A stretch of DNA of 64,000 nucleotides from Vreelandella sedimenti (GTDB taxonomy: Bacteria; Pseudomonadota; Gammaproteobacteria; Pseudomonadales; Halomonadaceae). This document shows positions 50,387 through 60,271 of the stretch, in pieces. Every line of letters starts with the position of its first letter. Position 1 is the stretch's first letter. The translations under genes were made by a program, and so were the position numbers. Where the stretch lies: assembly GCF_013416325.1 (NCBI RefSeq), contig NZ_JACCGK010000014.1, positions 94,058 to 158,057 on the forward strand. Reading direction: 5' to 3'. The notes beneath the pieces were generated by a model that was not told the DNA's origin, did not search any database, and saw nothing but the letters and a program-made list of their open reading frames with translations.

Positions 50387-51283
50387 ATGAATACCGATAT
50401 GAGCGTTTCAACATGGCAGGCCGAGTTAGCTGTCGATTGCCGCTGCTCACTGGGTGAAGGCCCGCAGTGGGACGCCAGAAATCAGCGCCTTTATTGGTGC
50501 GACATTCTTGAAAAGCAGCTCCACTGGCTAACCCCCGCCACCGGGGAAAGCGGCCACTATCAGCTTGATCATCGGGTGTCCCTGGCAGCGCCCCTTGCTG
50601 AGGGTGGCCTGTTGTTAGTCGGTGAAGGCCGCTTAAGCCGCTTCAACCCAAGCAGCGGCAGTATCGAAAAGCTGAGTGATTTCGAGGCCGATAACCCTGT
50701 CACCCGTAGCAATGACGCACGCATTGATCGCCACGGCAGCCTGTGGCTCTCCAGCATGGGTAAAAGCGCTGAAAGAAGCGCTGGAAGCCTTTACCGCCTG
50801 CATCGCGGCGAGCTCTCGCGGCTGCGTTCAGGCCTAACGATTCCCAATGCCATCTGCTTCTCCGCAGATGGTGAGTTTGCGTGGTTTACCGATACTGTGA
50901 CGGGTGTGGTGATGCGCTGGGCGCTGGATAGCGACGGCTGGCCGCAAGGCGAGCCGCAGCCTTGGGCGGACTTTTTCTCCAGCCAAGGTAATCCCGATGG
51001 TGCGGTGATGGATAGCGAAGGCTGCCTATGGCTAGCGCTGTGGGGGGCTGGGCAGGTCGTTCGTCTGGATCCTAACGGTGAAATAATAGGCCGCGTCGAA
51101 CTGCCGGTCAGCCAACCCTCCTGCCCGGCATTTGCAGGCCCTGATCTGAAAACGCTGTATATCACCACGGCGCAAGAGGGCTTCAGTGCTGAGCAGCTGG
51201 CCCAAGAGCCCACCGCAGGCTCGCTCTATGTGGTCGAAACCGGCATTAAAGGCCTAGCCGAGCTGCCGCTGCGCTTGGCATAA
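50387..51283 (+). CDS. SMP-30/gluconolactonase family protein, probable galactonolactonase
   Basis: A 298-residue six-bladed beta-propeller hydrolase. The metal-binding Glu is in CSLGEGPQWDA (21-31), the Asn/Asp ligands in TRSNDARIDRHGSLW and in NPDGAVMDSEGCLW, and blades repeat LYWCDI, LWLSSMG and AWFTDT. It probably opens galactono- or arabinono-lactone and feeds dgoD in the same operon. The substrate is inferred from neighbours. The first ATG is 50387 (MNTDMS); MSVSTWQ at codon 5 is the alternative. A strong bidirectional terminator follows. Confidence 0.85.
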   Translation: MNTDMSVSTWQAELAVDCRCSLGEGPQWDARNQRLYWCDILEKQLHWLTPATGESGHYQLDHRVSLAAPLAEGGLLLVGEGRLSRFNPSSGSIEKLSDFEADNPVTRSNDARIDRHGSLWLSSMGKSAERSAGSLYRLHRGELSRLRSGLTIPNAICFSADGEFAWFTDTVTGVVMRWALDSDGWPQGEPQPWADFFSSQGNPDGAVMDSEGCLWLALWGAGQVVRLDPNGEIIGRVELPVSQPSCPAFAGPDLKTLYITTAQEGFSAEQLAQEPTAGSLYVVETGIKGLAELPLRLA

Positions 51284-51304
51284 CTCTCCTACAAACCTCC
51301 CAGC

Positions 51305-51340
51305 AAAAGGCCCCACTAGCGGATACTAGCGGGGCCTTTC
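51305..51340. terminator. bidirectional terminator between the lactonase and symporter genes
   Basis: AAAAGGCCCC and GGGGCCTTT pair across a CTAG-containing inner stem (51305-51339), between two convergent genes. The A and T runs flanking it allow use on both strands, though the T tract is short. Confidence 0.75.
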
Positions 51341-51377
51341 TGGTACGGCTTCACCTATTTACCTACAAGGTGGGCGA

Positions 51378-52973
51378 TCAGCCAGCAAAGCTGATATACA
51401 TAACGATCACTAACACGACCAAGACGATACCGGCAGGCACCGCGCCTTTCCAGGGTGTTAGATCCACATCGCCGCTGTGCTGCTGAATCCAGTCCGTTTC
51501 CCTTGGGCGCACCTTGCCGATAATCAGCATCACGGCGACCAACAGCACAAACACCAGCGCCACAAAGTGGAACTCATGCATGATCTGCGGCAGCAGTGTA
51601 AACGGTGGCACAAAGTAACCGGCGGCGATCAATAAGCAGCCGCCGATCAGGGCGATTTTGGCCGCCATTGGCGGAACACGTTTGGTTAGCAGCCCGACCA
51701 GCACCACGGCAAGAATCGGAATAAAGTAAATCGCGTTCATCTTCTGCAGGTAGCCAAACAGGCTCTCCTGACCTGCCAGCAGTGGCGCAATGATCATGGT
51801 GAGAATGGCCATGATCCAGCCAAACACTTTACCCGACTTAACCACCTGCTCTTCGGTAGCTTCTTTGTTCAGCACACCTTTATAGATGCCCAGGCTGAAA
51901 ATCGTGGTGGTGCTGTTAAGCGCTGAGTTAAACGACGACAGGATCGCACCGACCATGACGGCAGCGAAAAAACCGGTGAGGTACGGCGGCAGTACGTTAA
52001 AGACCAAATGACCATAGGCTTCATCGGCACGCACGCCCTGATCGGCATAAAGGTGATAAGCAATGATGCCCGGCAGCACTAAATACAGCGGCCCCAGCAG
52101 TTTGAAAAGACCGGTCAACAGCACGCCCTTCTGACCTTCGGCAAGGTTTTTGGCCGCAAAAGTACGCTGAATAATCTGCTGGTTAGTACTCCAGTAGAAC
52201 AGATTAATCAGGAAAACGCCGGTAAACAGGGTAAAGAACGGCACCTGCTGATCAGCACCACCAATCGAATCCAGCTTATCCGGGTCACTCTCTTTGAGAA
52301 TGCTCCAACCCTCCATGATGCCGCTACCGTCACTCACGGCCTGCAGGCCGAAATAGACGATCACGAAACCGCCAATCAACAGCCCGACGCCGTTGAGCGT
52401 GTCGGAAACTGCAACCGTGCGCAGGCCACCAAACAGGGCATACACCGAACCGATAATACCGACGATCCACACCGTTAGCCAAAGCAGCGTCGTCGAAGAC
52501 TCAATGCCGGTTAATCCCTGTAGATCGAGCATGCCCTGCAGGCCGATGGCACCTGAATAGAGAATGATCGGTAGCAGAATCACCGCGTAAGCAATCAAGA
52601 AGATGATATTAGTGATTAGCTGGGTCGTCTTATCGAAACGAATTTCAAGAAGCTGCGGCAGCGTGGCAATACCACTTTTCAAAAAACGCGGAAGGAAGAA
52701 TAGCGCCAACGCCACTAGGGCGATAACCGCGACTACTTCCCAGGCCATAACGCTTAAACCATCAGAAAAGGCCGCCCCATTGAGCCCCACCATTTGCTCG
52801 GTGGAGAGGTTGGTCATCAGCAGAGAGCCGGCAATCAGCGGGAAGGTTAGCGTCCGCCCTGCAAGAAAGTAGCCGCTGGTGCTTGAGTGATCATCTCGGC
52901 GGGTGATCCGCCAAGTGATAAAGGCGACAAGCCCTGTAAAAAACAGGAAGGACGCCAAGGTCAACGCGTGCAT
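51378..52973 (-). CDS. Na+/solute symporter (SSS family), sugar type
   Basis: A 531-residue permease with about 14 membrane helices. The SSS signature is visible in [20 protein letters not shown] and the Na+-site region in [17 protein letters not shown], both as in SglT-like sodium/sugar transporters; the helix after residue 260 has [20 protein letters not shown], typical for sugar members. Galactose, glucose or a related sugar acid is the likely cargo. GAGGTG precedes the ATG. A GntR-type operator core lies about 65 bases upstream, shared with the dgo regulator. Confidence 0.87.
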   Translation of the reverse strand: MHALTLASFLFFTGLVAFITWRITRRDDHSSTSGYFLAGRTLTFPLIAGSLLMTNLSTEQMVGLNGAAFSDGLSVMAWEVVAVIALVALALFFLPRFLKSGIATLPQLLEIRFDKTTQLITNIIFLIAYAVILLPIILYSGAIGLQGMLDLQGLTGIESSTTLLWLTVWIVGIIGSVYALFGGLRTVAVSDTLNGVGLLIGGFVIVYFGLQAVSDGSGIMEGWSILKESDPDKLDSIGGADQQVPFFTLFTGVFLINLFYWSTNQQIIQRTFAAKNLAEGQKGVLLTGLFKLLGPLYLVLPGIIAYHLYADQGVRADEAYGHLVFNVLPPYLTGFFAAVMVGAILSSFNSALNSTTTIFSLGIYKGVLNKEATEEQVVKSGKVFGWIMAILTMIIAPLLAGQESLFGYLQKMNAIYFIPILAVVLVGLLTKRVPPMAAKIALIGGCLLIAAGYFVPPFTLLPQIMHEFHFVALVFVLLVAVMLIIGKVRPRETDWIQQHSGDVDLTPWKGAVPAGIVLVVLVIVMYISFAG

Positions 52974-53032
52974 TTTGACTCACCTCATCATCATTGTAAG
53001 TGGCACGCACGTTTATGTATGCGCGAATAGCG

Positions 53033-53047
53033 AAATGTCAGACAAAT
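53033..53047. promoter_or_regulatory. GntR-type operator upstream of the symporter gene
   Basis: AAATGTCAGACAAAT shares the TGTCAGACA core and AAA flank with the palindrome in front of the dgo regulator. It lies about 60 bases upstream of the symporter ATG on the minus strand. Confidence 0.55.
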
Positions 53048-53141
53048 CTTACCGTCATTTTAGTTGAGCTGAATATTGCCCGTTATACGTCTTTGGTCGT
53101 ACGCAGGCGGTTACGATACGCGAATGACAAAACTTCACTAT

Positions 53142-53180
53142 AAAAAAACCCTAGCAATGGTTAAAAACCATAACTAGGGT
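53142..53180 (-). terminator. intrinsic terminator after eda
   Basis: On the minus strand ACCCTAGTTATGGTT pairs with AACCATTGCTAGGGT around a three-base loop (53148-53180), and a run of seven T residues follows. It lies 44 bases past the eda stop codon and ends the zwf-pgl-eda transcript. Confidence 0.85.
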
Positions 53181-53223
53181 ATGCATTTATGCGGCCCGCA
53201 ACGAATTGCTAGTGGATGCCTAT

Positions 53224-53886
53224 TTAGTGATGAAAGCGCTCCGCTGACTGGCGCGCCAGCTCACGGATGCCATCCCAATCTTCCGCTTCCACCATCGCTT
53301 TGGGTGTTAACCAGGAGCCACCTACGCACATCACATTGGACAGCGATAGATAGTCATCGGCATTGTCGACGGTGATACCGCCGGTGGGACAGAAGCGCGC
53401 TTCAGGAATCGGCGCGCCAAACGCTTTGATGGCTTTGGCTCCACCGCTGGATTCCGCCGGGAAGAACTTGAACCGACGGTAGCCGTACTGCCAGCCGGTC
53501 ATTAGTTCAGAAACTGTCGAGACCCCCGGCAGCATGGGCACCGGGCTTTCAACGCCGTAACGATAGAGGGCTTCCGTTGCGCCTGGTGTTACCACAAAGT
53601 CAGCGCCAACCTGCTCGGCCTGGCGGTACTGGGCAGGCGTCAGCACCGTGCCCACACCGATGCTGGCACCTGGCAACGCTTCACGCATACGTTTCACCGC
53701 TTCAAGCGCGCAGTCAGTGCGCAGGGTAATTTCCAATACGGTTAAGCCACCCTCTACCAGGGCGCGGCCTAGCGGTACGGCATCTTCCAAACGCTCGATA
53801 GTGATGACCGGAATCACCTCGGCTTTCAAGCAGATGCTATCCAGCTCTGCAGTGCGTGTAGAAGGTAACTGTTTGTCGATAGTCAT
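53224..53886 (-). CDS. eda: KHG/KDPG aldolase
   Basis: Splits 2-keto-3-deoxy-6-phosphogluconate into pyruvate and glyceraldehyde 3-phosphate, the second Entner-Doudoroff step. The 220-residue class I aldolase has AEVIPVITIERLEDAVPL, the catalytic Glu in GGLTVLEITLRTDCALEAV, the GVGTVLTPAQY motif and the Schiff-base Lys in YRRFKFFPAESSGG, with PTGGITVDNADDYL near the end. TTGGAG precedes the ATG. It is last in the zwf-pgl-eda operon. Confidence 0.95.
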   Translation of the reverse strand: MTIDKQLPSTRTAELDSICLKAEVIPVITIERLEDAVPLGRALVEGGLTVLEITLRTDCALEAVKRMREALPGASIGVGTVLTPAQYRQAEQVGADFVVTPGATEALYRYGVESPVPMLPGVSTVSELMTGWQYGYRRFKFFPAESSGGAKAIKAFGAPIPEARFCPTGGITVDNADDYLSLSNVMCVGGSWLTPKAMVEAEDWDGIRELARQSAERFHH

Positions 53887-53931
53887 TAGTCAGTCTCCAA
53901 GCAACTTATTATTGGCTAAGGCAGTTAGCGC

Positions 53932-54597
53932 TCAAGGCGCCCAATAAATGGCCAATGGGCAGGTTAAAAAGGCACGAATAGGCAGTTGACGAACGTCGTC
54001 ACCGTTTAATGCCTTGGCCAATACGGCGCGTTTATCATCGCCGGTAATATGCAGAATATGCCGCCGAGCCTGATGCAAGCGATCGGCGGAAAAGGTAATC
54101 CGGGGTTGCGGCTGACTAGGCGTTCTGACCGCCACTAACAGCTCCTCCGTGGCAAGTGCCAGGGTCAATTCAGGGCTGTCAGGAAACAGTGACGCCGTAT
54201 GACCATCACCGCCCATACCTAGAATCACCACGCTGGCAGGCCACGCTAGCGTTTCTGCTTGCTTGGCAACTTCATCAACGCCCTCTTCAGGTGTAGACGC
54301 ACTGCAAGTTAACGGTATAAAAGTGGCCGCCGATGCCTCGCCCTGTAGCAGATGCTCACGCACCAACTTGGCGTTGCTATCGCTACTCTGCTCGTCTACC
54401 CAACGCTCATCGGCCAGCGTTACATCTACACGATCCCAGAGCAGCGATTTGGCCGCCAGTGCCTTAAAAAAAGGCACTGGTGTAGAGCCACCAGAAACTA
54501 CCAGCAGGACGCGCTCCTGGTGGTTTAAATCTTCTTGTAGCCCCTGAAACACAGCTTCGGCAAGCTGCTCGGCCAACTGTTGGCGTGCTTGGCTCAT
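53932..54597 (-). CDS. pgl: 6-phosphogluconolactonase
   Basis: Hydrolyses 6-phosphogluconolactone to 6-phosphogluconate. The 221-residue DevB-type protein has LLVVSGGSTPVPFFKAL, VDVTLADERWV, NAKLVREHLL, VILGMGGDGHTASLFPD and the ARRHILHITGDDKR block. The start is ATG 54597 (MSQARQQLAEQL) with GAGGATT upstream; the longer frame to 54627 lies inside zwf. It begins just after the zwf stop codon. Confidence 0.94.
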   Translation of the reverse strand: MSQARQQLAEQLAEAVFQGLQEDLNHQERVLLVVSGGSTPVPFFKALAAKSLLWDRVDVTLADERWVDEQSSDSNAKLVREHLLQGEASAATFIPLTCSASTPEEGVDEVAKQAETLAWPASVVILGMGGDGHTASLFPDSPELTLALATEELLVAVRTPSQPQPRITFSADRLHQARRHILHITGDDKRAVLAKALNGDDVRQLPIRAFLTCPLAIYWAP

Positions 54598-54598
54598 A

Positions 54599-56110
54599 TT
54601 AATAATCCTCGTACCAGCTGCGGCCATCCTGGGTAATCATGGCGATGGAAGCGACCGGCCCCCAAGAGCCTGCGGGATAACGACGCGGTGGCGTGTCGCG
54701 TTTTTTCCAGCCATCAATGAGCTGGTCGCACCAGCGCCAGGCGTGCTCAATTTCATCGCGACGCACGAACAGGTACTGCTGGCCTTTCATGACTTCGAGC
54801 AGCAGACGTTCGTAGGCATCGGGTATCCGCGATTTGGGAAATGCGCTGTTGAAGTCCAAATGCAGCGGACCCGGGCGCAGGCGCATGCCTTTATCCAAAC
54901 CGCTATCTTTGGTCAATACTTGCAGGGCAATACCCTCCTCCGGCTGCAGGCGAATAATCAACTTATTAGAGGCGATGCCGCGCTGATCCGGGTCAAAGAT
55001 ATAGTGGGGCTGCTGACGGAAGTGAATAACGATCTGCGAGAGCTTCTCCGGCATGCGTTTACCGGTGCGCAGGTAGAACGGCACGCCTGCCCAGCGCCAG
55101 TTAGCCACTTCGGTTTTCATGGCCACAAAGGTTTCGGTCTGGCTCTGGGTGTTGGCGCCCTCTTCTTCCAGGTAGCCCGGCACCGACTGGCCATCGCTAG
55201 TGCCCGCGATATATTGACCTCGCACTACATCGCGACCAAGCGCCTCGCCCACAAACGGTTTAAGTGCTTTAAGCACCTTGACCTTTTCATCGCGGATGGC
55301 GTCGGCATCCAGGTTAGAGGGCGGATCCATAGCGATTAAGCACAGCAGCTGCAGCAGGTGGTTTTGCACCATATCGCGTAGCTGGCCCGCCTCATCGAAA
55401 TAGCCCCAGCGCCCTTCGATACCGACCTTTTCGGCAACGGTAATTTCCACATGGGAGATGTTGTTTTGATTCCACTGGGTGCCAAACAGCGGGTTGGCAA
55501 AACGCAGGGCAATCAGGTTCTGTACGGTCTCTTTGCCCAAATAGTGGTCGATGCGGTAAATCCGCGACTCGGGGAACACTTCACCGATAGCGTCGTTAAT
55601 TTCAACCGAGGAGTGCAGGTCGTAACCGATGGGTTTTTCAACCACCACGCGGGACTCATCGTCCAGGCTTTTACTGGCCTGCAGGTGACGGCAGATATCG
55701 CCATAAATAGGTGCACCAACGGAAAGATAGACCACCATTGGGCGCGGTGAGCCCTTTCGCCACTGGCGAATGGCGTCGTAACCTTCAACGTTGGAAAAAT
55801 CGAGTTTTAAATAATCTAGGCGGGCGAGAAAACGCTCAAGACTTTGCTTGTCCTGCTCGCCGCTTTTCAGCCTTTTCTGCAACGCATCGTTAACCATTTT
55901 CCGGAACGATGCAGCGTCGTGCTCATGGCGAGCCAGCCCCATAATGCGCGTGCTTTCAGGCATCAAGCCTTCGCGATCAAGATGGTATAAGGCAGGGAAT
56001 AGCTTGCGCATGGCAAGATCACCCAGCGCCCCAAACAGCGCTAAATCAATAGCGTGATTCGGATCGCCCAGCGGTGCACCTTGGGAAGCAGTGGACTGGC
56101 TCATCGTCAC
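54599..56110 (-). CDS. zwf: glucose-6-phosphate 1-dehydrogenase
   Basis: Oxidises glucose 6-phosphate to 6-phosphogluconolactone with NAD(P)+. The 503-residue protein has the nucleotide-binding start [18 protein letters not shown], the active-site motif [13 protein letters not shown], and [20 protein letters not shown] with FYLRTGKRM later, all usual. It is first in zwf-pgl-eda and divergent from the sugar ABC operon, with HexR-like sites in the gap. The second Met (MSQSTASQG) could also be the start. Confidence 0.95.
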   Translation of the reverse strand: MTMSQSTASQGAPLGDPNHAIDLALFGALGDLAMRKLFPALYHLDREGLMPESTRIMGLARHEHDAASFRKMVNDALQKRLKSGEQDKQSLERFLARLDYLKLDFSNVEGYDAIRQWRKGSPRPMVVYLSVGAPIYGDICRHLQASKSLDDESRVVVEKPIGYDLHSSVEINDAIGEVFPESRIYRIDHYLGKETVQNLIALRFANPLFGTQWNQNNISHVEITVAEKVGIEGRWGYFDEAGQLRDMVQNHLLQLLCLIAMDPPSNLDADAIRDEKVKVLKALKPFVGEALGRDVVRGQYIAGTSDGQSVPGYLEEEGANTQSQTETFVAMKTEVANWRWAGVPFYLRTGKRMPEKLSQIVIHFRQQPHYIFDPDQRGIASNKLIIRLQPEEGIALQVLTKDSGLDKGMRLRPGPLHLDFNSAFPKSRIPDAYERLLLEVMKGQQYLFVRRDEIEHAWRWCDQLIDGWKKRDTPPRRYPAGSWGPVASIAMITQDGRSWYEDY

Positions 56111-56134
56111 TCCTGTTTATAATTAGGCATCTAA

Positions 56135-56149
56135 TGTAGTTAGATTACC
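56135..56149. promoter_or_regulatory. HexR-like operator near zwf
   Basis: TGTAGTTAGATTACC matches the HexR consensus at 13 of 15 positions and lies 25 bases upstream of the zwf start codon. It is the weaker of the two sites in this gap. Confidence 0.5.
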
Positions 56150-56189
56150 TAAAATCTACCGTAAAGGGGGCATTATACGCAATAATTCG

Positions 56190-56204
56190 TGTAATTTTAC
56201 TACA
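56190..56204. promoter_or_regulatory. HexR operator between zwf and the sugar ABC operon
   Basis: TGTAATTTTACTACA matches the HexR consensus TGTARTWWWAYTACA at all 15 positions. It lies 80 bases upstream of zwf and 192 bases upstream of the sugar-binding protein gene, and could act on both. Confidence 0.75.
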
Positions 56205-56395
56205 AAATAACCACAGTTTCTGCTCTATCAACGCACTCAGCACTTCATATTGATCCATCTCCTTCCACTTTTACTCTACGCCCTTGATATACGCCACTGC
56301 TACGCCCCCTAAGGAGGAGGTGACCTTGCGCATAATTGGCCACTCTGCGGAAGTTGATAAATAAATGACCACAACAACAACGAGGTTATTACTCT

Positions 56396-57583
56396 ATGGC
56401 AACGCTACGCTATTTTATCAGACCATTACTCACAGCCACTTTGGCTGCCAGCGCTAACCTACCAGCCTTCGCGTTCGAAGATGACCGCCTAACGATCTGG
56501 ATGGGCGACAACAAAGGCCAGCAAGGCATTCAGCTGCTGGCCGATCAGTTTCTTGAAGAGACGGGCATCGAAGTTGAGGTGGTCTTTCCGGATAACCTGA
56601 CCGACCGTTTTCAGCAGGCGGCGGGCAGTGGCCAAGGGCCGGACATCGTGATCTGGGCCCACGACCGGATGGGCGAGTGGGCACAAAGTGGCCTATTAAA
56701 ACAGGTAGCGCCTAGCGACAGCTTCCGCGAGTCTTTTTACGACTTTACCTGGGAAGCCGCCCTGTGGAATGGCGAAAACTACGGCTATCCCATTTCAGTG
56801 GAATCACTCGGTCTTATTTATAACAAGGCCCTGGTGGATACCCCGCCGGAGAGCTTTGCCGAGCTAATGCAGCTGGACGAGACGCTTTCCCAAGAGGGTA
56901 AAAAAGCCATCCTGTTCGACTACAGCGAGCCCTACTACGGCTGTACACTGCTAGCCGCTAACGGGGGCTACCCGTTTAAACAAACTGACGCAGGCTACGA
57001 CGTTACCGATATTGGCGTTAACAACGAAGGCGCCGTGCAAGGTGCAGAGCTGCTAGTCGAACTGATCGAAAGCGACGTGGTGCCACGAGGTACCGACTAC
57101 AGCATCATGGATAACCGCTTTAACAAGGGCGAAGTAGCGACCATGATCAGCGGCCCCTGGGCCTGGCCAAACCTTGAGCGCAGCGGCATTGATTATGGCG
57201 TCGCCTTGCTGCCCAAAGTAGGCGATGAACGTGCCAAGCCCATGTTTGGCGTTATGACGGCAATGATCAGCTCCGCGTCGCCCAATGATTTCCTGGCCGT
57301 CGAGTTCCTGGAAAACTACCTGCTTAGCGAGGAGGGTATGCGCACTTTCAACAGCGATGGCTCGCTTGGCGCCGTTGCACACATCGACTATCAGGCGGAA
57401 CTGGCCGATAACCCCAATATTGCCGCCACGCTTGAAAACGCCGAAGTTGGCATGCCGATGCCGAACATTCCCGAAATGGGCGCCTTTTGGGCAGCCATGG
57501 AGCCCGCGCTACAAAACATCGGCAGCGGGCGTCAATCCCCCCTGGAAGCGCTGGATGCCGCCGCGCGGCGTATGCGTCAGTAG
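56396..57583 (+). CDS. malE: maltose-type ABC transporter sugar-binding protein
   Basis: A 395-residue periplasmic protein. The signal peptide (RYFIRPLLTATLAASANLPA) ends near residue 26, with mature protein starting around FEDDRLTIWMGDNKG. The MalE fold is visible: LADQFLEETGIEVEVVFPDN, GQGPDIVIWAHDRMGEWAQSG, NGENYGYPISVESLGLIYNK, MISGPWAWPNLERSGIDYGV. Maltose, maltodextrin or another alpha-glucoside is the likely ligand; glucose is possible given the glk/zwf context. It is followed by malF and malG. No malK follows. Confidence 0.88.
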   Translation: MATLRYFIRPLLTATLAASANLPAFAFEDDRLTIWMGDNKGQQGIQLLADQFLEETGIEVEVVFPDNLTDRFQQAAGSGQGPDIVIWAHDRMGEWAQSGLLKQVAPSDSFRESFYDFTWEAALWNGENYGYPISVESLGLIYNKALVDTPPESFAELMQLDETLSQEGKKAILFDYSEPYYGCTLLAANGGYPFKQTDAGYDVTDIGVNNEGAVQGAELLVELIESDVVPRGTDYSIMDNRFNKGEVATMISGPWAWPNLERSGIDYGVALLPKVGDERAKPMFGVMTAMISSASPNDFLAVEFLENYLLSEEGMRTFNSDGSLGAVAHIDYQAELADNPNIAATLENAEVGMPMPNIPEMGAFWAAMEPALQNIGSGRQSPLEALDAAARRMRQ

Positions 57584-57657
57584 CCACTCGCCTTTCCTTC
57601 ACTGCCCGGCCATGGCACTCCGTTGGCAAGGCCGGGTAGTTTCGCAGGACATCTTTC

Positions 57658-59229
57658 ATGTTTACCACGAATGCTTCGCGGGGCTTGCCCCGCCACCGCT
57701 CTCGCCATGTGGCCGAACGCTATTCCCGCTGGGCAATGCGCAGCTTGATCGGGCTGATGGTACTGGCCCTGCTTTGGCTGGTGATGGCTTTTTACCTACA
57801 CGGCCAATGGGTATTTGCGCTGCTATTTTTAGTGCTTGGCACGTCGCTGGGCGTGGTGTTCAGCCGACGTTCGCTGATGAGCCACCGGTATATTTTCCCT
57901 GCCGTGGCCGGCCTTGGCGTGTTCGTCATTTTTCCGCTGGTGTATACCGTCGGCATCAGCTTTAGCAACTACAGCTCGGACAATCTGCTTAGCCAGGAGC
58001 GCGTACGCGCCCAGCTCACCGATCAAAGCTATCAGGCAGAAGGCGCTGCCTTTTCCTATTCGCTTTACCAGGCGGGCGAGCTGGTGCGCCTTTACCTGGA
58101 AAGCGATGCCCCTGCGGGCGACAACGACCGGCTACTATCCGCCGCGCTCAACCTAACTAACAGCGAAGTTCGTCGCGCTCCAACCCAAGCCGTAGACGGC
58201 CCGCCCGAAGGTGAGCCACTTCCCATGCGCTCAGCCATCCAGGCCCGCGACGCCCTCCAGGCACTGCGTTTGCAAACGCCTGGGGGCACCGAGCTGCGCA
58301 TGGCGGGCCTGCGCCAGTTCGCGCCAATGATCGACCGCTATGAGATTCGTGACAACGGCAGCCTCTACGACCGGCAAGAGGATCAGGTGCTGACACCGGA
58401 TAACGACATCGGCTTTTTCGTCACCGAAAACGGCGAACGCATCACTCCTGGGTGGCCGGTGAACGTGGGCTTCACCAATTACACCAAGATCTTTACCGAC
58501 CCGGATATACGCGGGCCGTTTATGCAGATTTTTGTCTGGACCTTCGTATTTGCCGGACTCACCGTACTGTTCACCCTGACCGTGGGGTTTGTCCTCGCCT
58601 CGCTGCTGCAGTGGGATCAGCTCAAGGGCAAGGCGGTCTATCGGACGCTGCTGATACTGCCCTACGCGGTTCCGGCGTTTATTTCGATTCTGATTTTCAA
58701 AGGCATGTTCAATCAGCATTTTGGTGAAGTGAACATGATTCTGGAGGCACTGTTCGGCATTTCGCCGGAGTGGTTTACCGACCCCTGGCTAGCCCGAACC
58801 ATGCTGCTGATCGTCAATACCTGGTTGGGTTACCCCTACATGTTGCTGCTGTGCATGGGTCTGATTCAGTCGATCCCCGGCGATCTTTACGAGGCCTCGG
58901 CGGTAGACGGCGGCGGGCCGATCACCAACCTGATGAAGATCACCCTACCGCTGATCATCAAACCGCTCACGCCGCTGTTAATCGCCGCCTTTGCTTTTAA
59001 CTTCAATAATTTCGTGTTGATTGCGCTGCTTACCGGGGGCAGCCCGGACATTCTGGGCGCCAGCACGCCCGCGGGCACCACCGACCTGCTGGTGAGCTAC
59101 ACCTACCGCATCGCCTTCCAGGATGCCGGCCAGAACTTCGGCCTGGCGGCAGCAATTGCCACGCTGATCTTTCTGCTGGTGGTGGGCATGTCGGTGGTTA
59201 ATCTGCGGCTTTCCAAAGTTAAGGTTTAG
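57658..59229 (+). CDS. malF: maltose-type ABC transporter permease MalF
   Basis: A 523-residue inner-membrane permease, close to the 514 of E. coli MalF. It has two N-terminal helices, a third near residue 75-95, a large periplasmic domain (about 95-275) and a C-terminal block of helices. The EAA loop, which docks the ATPase, is [26 protein letters not shown] precedes the ATG. The gene is 74 bases after malE and 10 bases before malG. Confidence 0.92.
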   Translation: MFTTNASRGLPRHRSRHVAERYSRWAMRSLIGLMVLALLWLVMAFYLHGQWVFALLFLVLGTSLGVVFSRRSLMSHRYIFPAVAGLGVFVIFPLVYTVGISFSNYSSDNLLSQERVRAQLTDQSYQAEGAAFSYSLYQAGELVRLYLESDAPAGDNDRLLSAALNLTNSEVRRAPTQAVDGPPEGEPLPMRSAIQARDALQALRLQTPGGTELRMAGLRQFAPMIDRYEIRDNGSLYDRQEDQVLTPDNDIGFFVTENGERITPGWPVNVGFTNYTKIFTDPDIRGPFMQIFVWTFVFAGLTVLFTLTVGFVLASLLQWDQLKGKAVYRTLLILPYAVPAFISILIFKGMFNQHFGEVNMILEALFGISPEWFTDPWLARTMLLIVNTWLGYPYMLLLCMGLIQSIPGDLYEASAVDGGGPITNLMKITLPLIIKPLTPLLIAAFAFNFNNFVLIALLTGGSPDILGASTPAGTTDLLVSYTYRIAFQDAGQNFGLAAAIATLIFLLVVGMSVVNLRLSKVKV

Positions 59230-59239
59230 GAGGTTTACG

Positions 59240-60130
59240 ATGGCGATGGTTCAACCCCGCTCCATTCGCGCACGGCGATGGGGCGCCCATTTGGCGCTGA
59301 TCGGCTTTGTGTCACTGATCGTGTTTCCGCTGCTGTTGGTGATTTCGATCTCGTTTCGCGAGGGCAACTTTGCCTCGGGAAGCTTGATCCCCGAGCGCTT
59401 CTCCCTCGAGCACTGGTCGCTGGCCTTGGGTATTCCCTGGGAGCGCACCGACGGCAGCGTGATCCAGCCGCCCTTCCCCGTGCTACTGTGGCTATGGAAC
59501 TCGATCAAAGTCGCCGTGGTGTCCTCGTTGCTGATTTTGATGCTTGCCACCACCAGTGCCTACGCCTTTGCCCGCATGCGCTTTAAGGGCAAGGAGCCGC
59601 TGTTGAAAGGCATGTTGATTTTCCAGATGTTTCCAGCAGTGCTGTCGCTGGTGGCACTCTATGCTCTGTTCGACCGGCTAGGACAGTTTGTGAGCTGGTT
59701 AGGCATAAATACTCACGGCGCGCTGATTGTCGCCTCGCTCGGCGCGGTAGCGCTGCATATATGGACGATCAAAGGCTACTTTGAGTCGATTGATGGCTCG
59801 TTGGAAGAAGCCGCAATGGTGGACGGTGCAAGCACTTGGCAGGCATTTCGCTATATATTGCTACCGTTATCGATCCCCATCCTGATGGTGGTCTTCATCC
59901 TAGCGTTTGTGATGAGCATCATGGAGTACCCCATGGCGTCGGTGCTGCTGGTCGATGAGCACAAGCTCACCCTGGCGGTAGGCGCCCAGCAATACCTGGC
60001 CGACCACAATCAGCGCTGGGGCGACTTCGCCGCCGCTGCCGTGCTCTCAGGGCTGCCAATCACCGTAGCGTTCTTGATCTGCCAGCGTTGGATTATTGGC
60101 GGATTAACCGCTGGGGGTGTTAAAGGTTAA
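59240..60130 (+). CDS. malG: maltose-type ABC transporter permease MalG
   Basis: A 296-residue permease with six helices, matching E. coli MalG (296). The EAA loop is [19 protein letters not shown]; the C-terminus ends [19 protein letters not shown] ([14 protein letters not shown]), as in MalG, where it reaches into the MalK Q-loop. AGGAGG lies seven bases before the ATG. It ends the operon; a terminator follows, so the ATPase must be encoded elsewhere. Confidence 0.93.
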   Translation: MAMVQPRSIRARRWGAHLALIGFVSLIVFPLLLVISISFREGNFASGSLIPERFSLEHWSLALGIPWERTDGSVIQPPFPVLLWLWNSIKVAVVSSLLILMLATTSAYAFARMRFKGKEPLLKGMLIFQMFPAVLSLVALYALFDRLGQFVSWLGINTHGALIVASLGAVALHIWTIKGYFESIDGSLEEAAMVDGASTWQAFRYILLPLSIPILMVVFILAFVMSIMEYPMASVLLVDEHKLTLAVGAQQYLADHNQRWGDFAAAAVLSGLPITVAFLICQRWIIGGLTAGGVKG

Positions 60131-60170
60131 AAATATTAAAGCTCACGAAGGTATTTAGCTAGCTTGCCCA

Positions 60171-60204
60171 AACCCAGCAGAGTGCTGGGTTTTTTGTTTT
60201 TTTA
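60171..60204 (+). terminator. intrinsic terminator after malG
   Basis: AACCCAGCA (60171-60179) pairs with TGCTGGGTT (60183-60191) with a three-base loop, followed by a long T tract. It ends malEFG. An open frame starting at 60164 runs through it, but that extension is not believed to be translated. Confidence 0.88.
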
Positions 60205-60271
60205 CAGACTTTTTATGGGAGGTCATGGTGTCATAGCAAATGTTAAGAATACTAAACGGCGAGCTGGGCAT

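Noticed and set aside
60164..60271. TrkH start 108 bases upstream of the chosen one
   Set aside because: That extension is encoded by the malG terminator and adds residues that do not fit the TrkH N-terminus.
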